Shown here: positions 49,301-61,795 of the stretch, piece after piece
Position numbering within the stretch: the first letter of the stretch is position 1
How the letters are laid out: each line of letters begins with the position of its first letter
Assembly (NCBI GenBank): GCA_032358165.1
Contig: JAALGY010000032.1
Coordinates: 4,216,001-4,280,000 of the forward strand
DNA: 64,000 bases
Source: Diplosphaera chodatii
Taxonomy: Eukaryota > Chlorophyta > Trebouxiophyceae > Prasiolales > Stichococcaceae
Direction: 5' to 3'
Position numbers and translations under genes: made by a program
Notes under the pieces: model-generated
The model's database searches: none
What the model saw: the letters and a program-made list of their open reading frames with translations, nothing else
Told to the model about the DNA's origin: nothing

Positions 49301-50652
49301 ATCACGTGCTCCACATGTGGCACTACAGGCAAGCCTGTGCCTACGGATGGAGGCGGGACTGGAGAAAAACCCGAAATGAAAGCGGCAGAGCGCTCACCGC
49401 GGCCGTCCGGGACGCTCATTCCCGTCGGCCATGCCGGCGCAGCACAGGTGACCTGCCGCCAATCCAGCTCAGCAACCACAGCTTCACATGTGCATGCTGC
49501 TGCTCCTGCTTGCTGCTGCTGCATGTTTGTTCCTGGCGTCGCGCTGCTCTCTATAGCTTCAGCTGATCAGCCCTGCGGGAATCACATCAGTTATCCTCTT
49601 GCGAAGATGAGCATGATGGCGTCAGTGGACGATATTGTGACCTTCAACCGCAGGAGGCCTTGGGAAATAGCGTGCTCCAGGGTGGGCAGGGCCCAAGGCC
49701 GCTGCTCATGCCGCACCCCGCACCGCGGCCAGCAATGCCACGGCCGCCACAGGGTGCGCAGCCATGCCCGCCCCAGGGTGGGCCACCGCCCCGGCCGGCA
49801 ATGGCCGGGCCGCGACTGGCCACACAACAGCGGCCGCAGCAGCCGCAGCAGCAAGCACCGCAGCGCCAGGGCCCCGCAACCATGCCGACAGCAGCCGCCA
49901 TGAGTGCTCAGGGCGCAACATTGTCGCTGCCAGGGCAGCCGCAGGCAGCGCAGCAACAGCAGCAGCAGCGGCAGCAGCAGCGAGCGCGGCTTGCTCAGAC
50001 TCTGCCGCCGGCAATGGGACGTGCCGTTGCTGGCGCCATGCCAGGTACAGCAGCTGCGACGGGGGTCATGCGCCCTGTGCAGCCGGGCACTCGACCCACC
50101 CTGCAGCGGCCACAGGCGGGTGGCCCCAACCAGCAGCAGCTGGGTGCCAGGCCCACCCTGCAGCGGCCGCCGGTGCCAGCGCCGGTGCCGCAGCACAGCC
50201 CGGCAGCCCAGGCAGCACGGCCGCCGAACACTGCATCCGCCTCAGGAACGATGCCACACCTTCGACCAACCGCTCAAACAATCGCAAATCCGGCTGCTCT
50301 GCAGCTGAGGCAGCCGCCATGCGCTGTTGAGCAGCGGCTGCCATCACGAACGCAAGCGGCTACGCAGCACATGCCTGCCACCAGCTCAGCCACACATGCG
50401 AGGCTGGCGCAGGCTGTAGCCATGCCGGGCGTGCATGATGAAGCATCGGCAGCGTCTCAGCTTCTGCCGGCCGACCAGCAACCAGCCGGCAGGGAGGCAG
50501 CACCTGCCGACACACCGCAAATGCAGCTGCTGATATTAGATGGGCATGAGGTACAGAGGCAGCAGGAAGCAGTACCGTCGGCTGCAGGCGGCGCCGCCGC
50601 CACGCAGCGGCTGGAGCCGCAGGACTGGGGCGAAGTCACTGGCGCAGTGTGA
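43373..50652 (+). CDS. HAP2: Gamete fusogen HAP2/GCS1
   Basis: Twenty phase-consistent exons: 43373-43522, 43725-43837, 44059-44218, 44427-44533, 44720-44795, 44975-45079, 45299-45436, 45611-45704, 45834-45961, 46155-46298, 46511-46660, 46967-47080, 47237-47467, 47722-47811, 47958-48032, 48211-48289, 48542-48670, 48867-49151, 49329-49447, 49654-50652; 1,161 residues, against about 1,139 in Chlamydomonas. HAP2 is the class II-type fusogen that merges gamete membranes. Visible hallmarks: a signal peptide (LLLVLVLRHAAAQA), the N-terminal cysteine signature CPCSCDYVTDPTCGC, TKSPVYATYPLLYARSFNAK, QDSQGFCCSC, TRANLDCSFFD, and the later LQLVTNRSPGNITSAQVCRF and SFYTNATV. One membrane span (about 637-665) is split between exons 16 and 17. 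A Cys-rich, basic juxtamembrane stretch (CLECCCAALCRRQRKG) follows, then a cytosolic Gln/Pro/Ala-rich tail of about 490 residues. Intron 7 appears to use a gc donor (aag|gcaagc). Confidence 0.93.
47135..47227 (+). repeat. 43-bp tandem repeat in HAP2 intron 12
   Basis: Two adjacent 43-bp copies (47135-47177 and 47178-47220) differ at one base; a third copy starts (ttgctgc) and ends at the acceptor. Each unit contains a gta/gtg(a)gag sequence resembling a donor. Confidence 0.85.
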
Positions 50653-51300
50653 AAATGTAAATGGTGTGTGATGGGGAAAAGAAAGCCAGCACTGGCACAA
50701 TGTTCCCATGTGCACAGTGTCCTCTGTATTACTGGTTGCCAGTTTAAAGCATATATTGTTTCAATGCTGCAACGTATCACATATTGTGTGCACTGCAATG
50801 CGGCACGAGCCGATGTAAACCTGTAAAACATACATTGTGCGACAGCTGCGCCAAGATGTGAGCGCTTGAAAAGCAGAGTGTCTCCGCAACTGCGGCAATA
50901 AAGCAACAAGATGCAGTGCGCCCAAAGTGTGAAACACGGTAAAGCAAGAACCGAATGCAAAGCACCAAGTACTCCAGTCTAACGGCATGCTGCCAAGTGG
51001 CAGGCGCGCAGAATGCTATGCGTCCTCTTCTCCAAACTCTCTGACAAACCTCTGGCAGATGCGTTTGCAGGAGACAGAAGAAAGTCAATTGTTCGAGTGC
51101 GCCCAAAAGTAGGAAGCGGCGTCGTTGCCAAAGTGTGGTTGAGAGCCAATGTCCATTGCATGTCTACAAAACAGCTGTTGCTCCCACAGCAGCGGCGGTA
51201 TCATTGCGCAGTGTGCTGTGCTCCTGCAAGTCCCCTCGCGAGAGCCAGTGCGCCACGCTGTGCGAAGGTGCACAGCCGTCTCAGCCGCCGCTGCTGGCTA
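50653..51300. other. HAP2 3' UTR and convergent intergenic region
   Basis: Non-coding sequence between the HAP2 stop and the presumed 3' end of the TAZ-finger gene on the opposite strand. It holds TGTAA at 50822-50826. Confidence 0.45.
50822..50826 (+). terminator. TGTAA polyadenylation signal of HAP2
   Basis: TGTAA about 170 nt after the stop. Another TGTAA at 50656-50660 is only 4 nt past the stop and less likely to be used. Confidence 0.45.
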
Positions 51301-53052
51301 CTATGATGAACTGCAGATGGCCCTTCCGATGTGCTGCTTCAGTGCTGCCTCCCATGCCGTCTGCTGCAGAAGCTGCGCAGCTGAGCCCGGCATGTCTGAT
51401 GGCTTGCTGCCGGCCGTGCTGCAATGGTGCCATAGGTGTCCTGGTTCTCGATTGCACTTCGCAGTGCAGTATTGTGTACTTGATGCCCCTTGGATGGTTT
51501 CGCTGCCGCTTGTTACAATTGTCAGCCCTCTATTTGCGATTTGTTGCTGCAGCCACTTGCTCTCGGTTGCATGCTCTTGGTTGGCATACATGTTGCCGCT
51601 GACAGCTGCTGGCGGGCTGCTGGTGTGCTGTGAGCCACTGCCAGTGCCGGCGTCGGGAGCAGGTCTTGGTGCTGCATGGGCCGCTGATGTCCCCCCTGAG
51701 GCTGCTGCTGGCCCGGGAACCTGCTGCTGCTTCGGCTGCTGCTGCTGCTGCTCTGATTGCTGCAGCTGCTGCTGGCCTGGAAAGGCCTGACGCTGCGCCG
51801 GGCTGCCGTCACGAGTAGCACATGGTGTTGCTGGAGGCGGCGGAGGCGCAGGGGGAGTGCGGCCCGCCGTCGCTGCAGCCCCGCGCCGCCGCCGCCCTGT
51901 GCATGTCGTCCTGCACGGCACATGTGACCAGTCCCTAAGGGTCGTGCACCAGTGTGCTGAAGGGTGCAGGGTCCATGGTGTCATTGGCCCCCAGCACAGC
52001 ACCAGCAGTGGTGTAAGTGCGCAGCTGCTGCGACATGTAATTTGGCGGCGGCACTGGAGGGAACCCTGGTCCCAAACAACCTGATGAGCGGTCTCCTCGG
52101 ATCTGCTGTTGCTGCTGCTGCTGCTGCTGCGGACTGCATGGCAGGAATGCAGGAGGGGATGTGAGGTCGCAGCGCCTCAGGCAGGGTGCTCACCAGCACG
52201 AGGCGCACGAGGTTGTAGCGGGTGGGGGCGACCTCCTCCAGGGTGGCCTCCCCGGCAGCAACCGCCCCGCACAGCTGCCGCAGCCGCGCGACCTCGGGGC
52301 ACGCCCTCGCCCCGTGCCGCAGCGCGCCCGCCTGCACAGCAGCGGCAGCAGCTTCATCGGTGAACAAAGCGCTGGATCATTGGAAGGCTTCAGGTGGCAG
52401 GGTGCCAAGTTTGCCGCTGTGACAGCTCGACCCCAAGCCGGCTGCACCCTGGAGTGGCTGGTCAGCGCCATGTCAGCAAAGCGCGCGCAGATCATGACCA
52501 CGTCATCGTGAACTGGTCACGCAACGCTGTGATGGGACCCACCCGGCGGCTAGCGTGCTGTGATGGGCGGCTGAGCAGCAAGAGCGCCTGCCGCACGGGC
52601 CGGCACAGTGGGCAGCTGCTGTCGCGGCAGGCGCAGAAGTGCGCCGTCAGCTGCCGCGTGGGCAGGCACCTGCATGAGCGTCGCCAGCTCGTCAGGGTTT
52701 TGCTCGAGTCCGAAGCGCCAAACTACTGCACGAAGCCTTCGGGTGCGTGCCTCAGCACTGCACCGCCTGAGCTCATGCATGACGACTGCAGCGGTTCAAT
52801 TCGTTCAACCAATAGTGCAGCTGTCGTAATCACGGGCACGGTCTGCGGCCTCACATGGCGTTCCCGCAGCTGGCGCCGCGGCAGTCGCGGATGTGGCGCC
52901 ACAGCCCCCGGCCGTATGCGCAGCTGACGTGGCCAAAAGGCCACACGTCCGCCGCGAGACCGCCGCTGCCGCCGCCGCTGCTGCCGCAGGCTGCCCAGTG
53001 CAGCGACAGCAGCAGCCAGTGCTGCCGCAGCAGCTCCGCATGCGCGCGGCAC
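51301..53052 (-). CDS. TAZ-type zinc-finger protein, ends unresolved
   Basis: Four phase-consistent exons are clear: 53052-52855, 52766-52670, 52650-52543 and 52331-52194. The first has HWAAC and then C-x8-H-x3-C-x4-C (from SCAYGRGLWRHIRDCRGASC). The third has H-x3-C-x4-C (from AHFCACRDSSCPLC). These are the spacings of TAZ zinc fingers, found in CBP/p300-type coactivators and plant BTB-TAZ proteins. Between them is an unusual segment (VWRFGLEQNPDELATLMQ). The 3' end is ambiguous: one frame runs through a Gln run and a Pro-rich PPVPPPNYMSQQL stretch to a stop at 51935, another to 51981, and a long Gln-rich open frame reaches 51301. The 5' exon with the ATG is not identified; an acidic MASGAAVLDSDSESD stretch near 53120 is a candidate but is out of frame without further splicing. 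Likely a transcription co-regulator or adaptor. Confidence 0.5.
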
Positions 53053-54767
53053 CTGCATGCAGGTGAGAGCCAGCATCAGACTCTGAGTCTGAATCTAGCA
53101 CTGCCGCTCCTGAAGCCATTTGAAGCCGTTCATTGAATGGGATCCCGCAGGACAGTATCGTAAATCGTTTCACGTTCAATCAATCTCCTCGTCGGTGCGC
53201 GGTACGTTTGTACCCGTGGAAATGACGATATTTTGCGAGATACTTGTAGCAGGTCATCACCAGTAGCGTCAGTCATCGGGGGGCGGTTCCGTGATCAGTG
53301 CCATAATGCGGTAAACTCAACAGGTGCCAGGACCAAACCGGCGTACAGCACAGCTAGCTCCTGTCAAGTAACGTCTCCTGACCACTGTATTGGTAAGAAC
53401 ATGCCGGGGCCACGTGCGGTGGCAGTTTAGACTGCAACAGGTTTCATTCAGGGGTGGGTTCACGCATGCATGGCACGTGCGGTGCAATGCACCTGCAGGT
53501 GCCAGCCACCAGAAGCCCGAACTTGCAAGGGCTGCAGCCTGTCGCGGGCGTCTTGATGATCTACAGAAGTTGAGCGCCGTGCACATGCTCGATACTGGCT
53601 GGTGTTGTACGGCCGACACCAGTAGTCAGCGTGCCAGCTACTGTTACGGGCTGCTCAGCCGACAGTAGGTCGCACTGCCCGTATTATGTAGGACGCTGCA
53701 CGGCCTCTGGTCTCAGCCGCTTGATAGCCTTCGCAGTAGTCCAGCACGCCATCCACGGTTGCGGCTTTGATGAGAGCAAAGAATATGGGTTCACAGCACC
53801 CCGAGTTTCGCACCTGTCAGTAGCGAGTGCTTCCACGTCCGCCGGCAACAGGCCAGGCCGATGCCAGGGGTCACAGGCACTCTTCTCGTCCACATCTGCG
53901 TTCAGAGTTGCGCGAAAGTTTCGAAAGCTGCTGATTCCTGCGACATTGCATCCGGCGCCACAGGTGCAAGCACAGCTGTTGTCTTAGAAACATTGAAACG
54001 CATCTCACAATGCAGCAGTGTCACCTGTGGAGTCCGCCAGGCAGGTGTGCTCGGCGTCAGGGCTCCCCAGTGCTGCCAGCTGCGGTGGCAGTGTTTTCGC
54101 AGGTGCAGCCGACTGCTGGGCCTCCTCACAGGCACGTCGCTTCGTTCGGGGCATTGTGCCTTTGACTGTGGTTCGATATATAAAACCTAAGGCGGCTGAT
54201 GTGTGCTCTAGGCTGTGTTGTTGCTGTGCGAAGCGTCTGACCTATGTTGTTGCACCCGGCGATCGTGATGTGGCCAGTACAGCACTACAAAGCCCTGGCT
54301 GCACGTGCGGCTGACGTTCGTAATGCTGACATGAGCGGCGCTATAAGACATGTAGTGGCTCGTAGATTTAAGCTGGGCAGTAGTCGGGCTGGATCAAAAA
54401 GCCATGTTCTGGCTGTGGGTGGCACTTCGGCCCTGCTGATCATGCGCGTGAGCCACGCCATATGTTTCAGCTGATGAACAGCCACGCACAAACGATGCGC
54501 ATTACCTGCACACTCCATGAAGCACATACCACAGCACCGCCAGCTAACATAACCGTATCACATGTGGGGTTGCAACCCCTGACACGAGCCAGCGCATGTG
54601 CTGTATGACTGCAGCAGTCGCATTTCTGGTTGAAGCTTTGTTGGGCTCGCAACGCGCCCTCAATTGGGGCCACAGTATACTTGATCCACTTCTGCCTCGG
54701 GTGTCAGAGCCCACCCCTCGCAACGGAGAAGCACAACTGGATGCTGGAAGCAGCAACGCGGCGGGCG
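53053..54767. other. Intergenic, no gene supported
   Basis: About 1.7 kb including the unresolved 5' end of the TAZ gene and the 3' flank of the PKF(L/M)FDE-repeat gene. A gatatataaaa sequence near 54173 resembles a TATA box but no matching gene follows it. Nothing else was recognised. Confidence 0.35.
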
Positions 54768-57419
54768 TCACCGCGGGGGCCCGCGCCGGTCCAGCATCTG
54801 CTGCAGGGCCGCCATGCGCGCGGTGTCGGACTTGGCCTTCTGCAGCGTGAAGTGCAGGCGGTTGAACTGCTGCTCCTCCCGCTTCAGCGAGTCCTCCACC
54901 TGCGGGCGGCAGCGGATCGCTGTGGGTCTGGTGTGGGTGCGGCCCAGTGACGGCACAGCTGACAGCCTGAGGACATGTGCACGTGATCATCCGGACGTTT
55001 CACAGGCGAGCACTCCCGCTGGACTAGGCAAGATGTACCGCAGCGTCAAGCAACTGTGGCTGCGCTGAGCAGACGGGGGAGCAGGGGCTGTGGGAGAACC
55101 GGCGCACGTCTTTGTGCATGTGCTGCAGCGCAATGATGGTGCGGCGCGAGTCGCGGAGCGCCGACAGCAGCACCTCCTCCGCAGCCGACGGCAGCCTGCA
55201 GGCCAAGTCACACAGGGGCTGCTTCCGCCGCCTGACGCAAAGTGCTGGTGCATACGCTGGCTTTTGCTGGTAGGCACATGGGTAGGTGCCAAAATGCATA
55301 GCGGTTGCTGGGCCCCGGATGCATGGCCAAGCGCCGGAGCTGCGCCGTGCAATAGCGCCACGGTGGATCTCAGCAGCAGGGATGCACCTCTCGGACTGGG
55401 GGAGGTTGCGGCCGCCCTGCTGCGGGTCCAGCAGCTGCCGGGGCACTGCTGACGCTGCCGCCGGCGCCGCCGCCACTGCAGGGGGTGCTTCGGGGGCCGC
55501 CTCCTGCTGCGGGGCCGGCGGCGGGGCTGCGGCCGCTGCAGGGGCGTCCGGGCCGCTGCTGCTGCCGGTGGCGCCGTCTCGCGCGGCGCGGCTCCGCTCC
55601 AGGGAGGCCTGCAAGCGGAATCGCTGCGGTGAGGAAGGGGCGAAGGGTGGTGCATGTGATCTGACGAATGCTTGTCAGCAGGCGGCAGTGCTGTGCCCTC
55701 GAGAACAACACCGACAGCAGGCGGACATAAGGCCAAAGTGGCGACGCCGCCTGTCGGACTCCAGACGCTGGGCATGCACACAACCATAGGGTGACTGACG
55801 CAAATAGGTGCAGGCCTTGCACTCATCCTGACATGAATTCCCACACAACCAAGCAGGTGACACAAACTGGATGAAGTGAGCTCCAGATGCGATGCATCAC
55901 CTTGAAGACTGACGCAAAGGCGGGGTTGCCCGATATCAGATCCCCGTCTGTGCCCTCCGCTGATGGCGGCACGGGATCCTCGTCAAAGAGAAACTTGGGG
56001 CCTGCCGGTGTGGTCAGCTATGAGATCTGAGCATCACGACATTTGCAGCATGTGCTGCATCTGCCAGCAGGGCAGGCTACACAACAGCAACCCTAGCACT
56101 CTGCTGTGGACATGCACAGCACTCGAGGCTGTGAGACAGCTTATGAGCAGCTCGGCGGTTGTTTTGCACTGTCGCATGCCTGGCAGCTGGGCTGGCTCTT
56201 CTGCTACAGCTTCCTGCTGCAAGGGCTGCTCGGCTATCTGCTCCTGCATCGGCGGCGGCGGCGATGGCGATCCTCCCTCGTCAAACATGAACTTGGGGCC
56301 TGCAGGTGCCGGCAGGATTCAGCTGTGTGACATCATGCTACGGCGGGGTGAATGGTGTGCGAGCAGATCCATTAGTGCTTGTCACCAGCAGGCCGCACAC
56401 AACTACACAAACAGGGCGGATGGCTGTGTCAACGCTGCAAGTGAGATGCTGTCGGGCTTCACATGCGTGCCTGGGGCAACAGGGATCTCGTCTGCGTCGT
56501 TTGCCTGCGCCGCGGGCTGCGCTGCCGGCTGCTCCTGCACTGGCGGCGGCGGCGGGGCTGCCACCTGGTCTGCTGCGCCAGACTGCCGAGACATGGCTGA
56601 CTGTGGGAATCTCACACATGCACGTTCAGATGTAGGGCCATGGCGCACAATGCATGCTTCAGCAGCAAGTGCAAAGAGCAGCACCACACTTCTCAATTTG
56701 CATACACTTGTCCCCACATGTCGACATGCATGGCTTCCACTGTGTCGGCTTGCCTTGAAGACCGATGCAAACTGCGCATTGCCGCCCTCGGCTGGCGTGG
56801 GGTCCTCGTCAAACAGGAACTTCGGTCCGCCTGCAGTGCAACAGCACACTTCAGCGCGTAGTGTATCAGGCATTCCATCTAAGCATCCGCTTTGGATGCC
56901 AGTTTGGATTGATGCGGGTCATCAGTGAAGCGTATCCACACGCTGACGGGCAGCGCGCACAGCAGCCACAGCAGCAGCGCGACAGCTGAGCAATGTTGCA
57001 CTCACTGGCTGGAGCCTCAGCCTGCTGCTCGCCCTGCTGAGGACCCTGCTGCTCAGCCCGGCACACCAGGCCAGTGCGCGTGCCCTGCAATGTTGCGCCT
57101 TTCCGTGGTGGCACCCGCGGCTGCCTGGCTGCATGAGTGCAGCTGGCGGTGGCGGTGCGTTGCAGCAGGGTGCCCTGCCCCACTCTCGGGCCTGTGCAGC
57201 TGTGCATCGCAGCGCTTTCCAGTCCGGTGCGCTGCTGTTGCAGAGATGCCCTGCACGGTGGCACACAAGCAGGTGCATACGTGCAACGCATCTGTGATTA
57301 ATCTGCCCGATGACAGACTGTGCAAAGGAGGACGAAGCCTTCGCTGGGAGTGATCTTCTGTGCCTCAACGAACTGCTCAAGGGGACCTGAAAGCCGTTGC
57401 TCGACATGCCCATGGGCAT
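54768..57419 (-). CDS. Unknown coiled-coil protein with triplicated PKF(L/M)FDE motif
   Basis: Nine exons: 57419-57387, 57048-57006, 56830-56754, 56600-56471, 56299-56180, 56001-55901, 55608-55388, 55195-55108, 54899-54768; about 314 residues, all phases agreeing. Three exons encode variants of one motif: SGPKFLFDEDPTP, GPKFMFDEGGSPS and GPKFLFDEDPVPP. Two of these exons also end with the same AFASVFK/QFASVFK sequence. The exons between carry Pro/Gln/Ala-rich linkers. The C-terminus (EEVLLSALRDSRRTIIALQH, KREEQQFNRLHFTLQKAKSD) is a predicted coiled coil. Introns 3, 4 and 5 begin with gc (aag|gcaagc, cag|gcacgc, cag|gcatgc). The family is not recognised. The first exon is tentative and could extend further downstream. 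Repeated motif plus coiled coil suggests an adaptor or scaffold; that is inference. Confidence 0.65.
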
Positions 57420-58150
57420 CAACGTCTAGCTGCACTCAGGTTTTGACTGCATGCCAGAGCTGCTCAGATCGCATGTTTCGTAAAGGATTACCTGCTCTTT
57501 GTCGCTCTGGATCGGTTGGGTAGCTGAAAGCTGTTTGCCACACAGATCCACGGGCTGCTGGCCCGGACTTGCGTATGACGAGGATGGAGGAGCCACTGCA
57601 GCCCACGTTCGACTGTGACAACTGGCGAGGGCAGTGTAAACGACGGTATGAAACACAAGGCACAGACTCGGCGTCACATCCGGCCGGAAAGGCAGATACC
57701 CCTTGAAGGCGCTGATGGCAGGAAATAGAAGTGGCAGAAGGGGATTCTAGATTGTGGCAGCAGGTCGCCACTGGTATGACATTCACACGTTATCAGCAGC
57801 CTATCACGACCACTGGTTGCTTCTCTGAATGCTGCACGATGTTATTTTTCTGCCCATTGCCCAGATGCTGACCTTCCTCAACCAACACAGTGTGTTCTGT
57901 ACAGTCCCAGATCATACAACATGTGGCTCATAATGACCAGCACAAGAGCCCCTTCTCGTGCTGTGTGCAGATATGAGCACACTGTGACCCTCAACAGTGC
58001 AGCGGCGCTGATCCGCTGCGCTTGCTCCAGCTCCTGCCATGCATCGCACGCTGCCTGCTGTCTGCTGCAGAGCTGCGCCTGCGGATGTGTGGCGGTGACA
58101 ACAGCTGCACTTGCCGCTGGCTGCATGACCGCCTTTGCGGCCGCTGCTGC
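57420..58150. other. Intergenic between two co-oriented minus-strand genes
   Basis: About 730 bases between the HMBS stop (58151) and the start of the downstream gene (57419). No coding exon or defined element seen. Confidence 0.4.
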
Positions 58151-61006
<2,856 letters not shown>

Positions 61007-61795
61007 GTAGCGCGAGCTGAATGCAAACAGAATGGTAACGTGCAACTTCACACATGTTTGCTGCATGACATGACCCCAAAGCCTGCGATTGCAGCAGCCT
61101 TGAGCAGCCACGGTCACTGCTTCATACCAGACCGACAGGTACCAGCTGCGTAACATGTTCAAAAGCTGCAGAGACGACAACATGGGCACCTGGATGTGTC
61201 AGACATCCTGGGCATCATGACTGTGCCGCCTGCGAGCGCCCCCTGCATGATGCTGAGCTGTTGTGAAACAGTCTATAGCATAAACAAGCTGTATACGTAA
61301 GACAGTGATCAGAATCAGCGCTGGGTTCGCTGGTTGATCGAAAGATTTGCGACATCAGCACCTGGCGGCCTTATCTGGCTGCAGAGCCAGGGGGCAGAAG
61401 TCTCTTCTTGTGAGATCCTGTCAGACGAGCTGTCGCCCTGTCGGGCAGCGGTTGCATGGCCCGTCCTGGAGCAGCTGCAAACTGCTTTGGTGCATGCACA
61501 CAAGTGCTCCCAGATCTGCAAGCTAAGATGATGAAAGCCCTGTCGCCGTGATGTCGCTTGTCAGCTGATGCGGCATTGACGGTTTGCCCCCGTAGCAAGC
61601 TATTTACCATACAGATAGGCTGTGTGTGATCGGGTCTCAAGCCGGTGCAGTCAGTGCATGCTGGTGCTGACCCCGAGCAGCAAACCAAGGGCTGAGCAAC
61701 ATTGAGCATATTTTGTGATTGCCCAAGCGTCTGTGGCAGACAGCAATTGCCTGTGCTTGGCATTGCCAACTGCATCCGCAGCGGGCTCCGCTGCC
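61007..61795. promoter_or_regulatory. Divergent region between HEMC and the methyltransferase gene
   Basis: About 790 bases between genes pointing apart. It may contain the true first HEMC exon as well as both promoters. No defined element was recognised. Confidence 0.35.

Noticed and set aside
54173..54183. TATA-like gatatataaaa on the plus strand
   Set aside because: No supported plus-strand gene begins downstream before the convergent minus-strand gene, so promoter function cannot be claimed.
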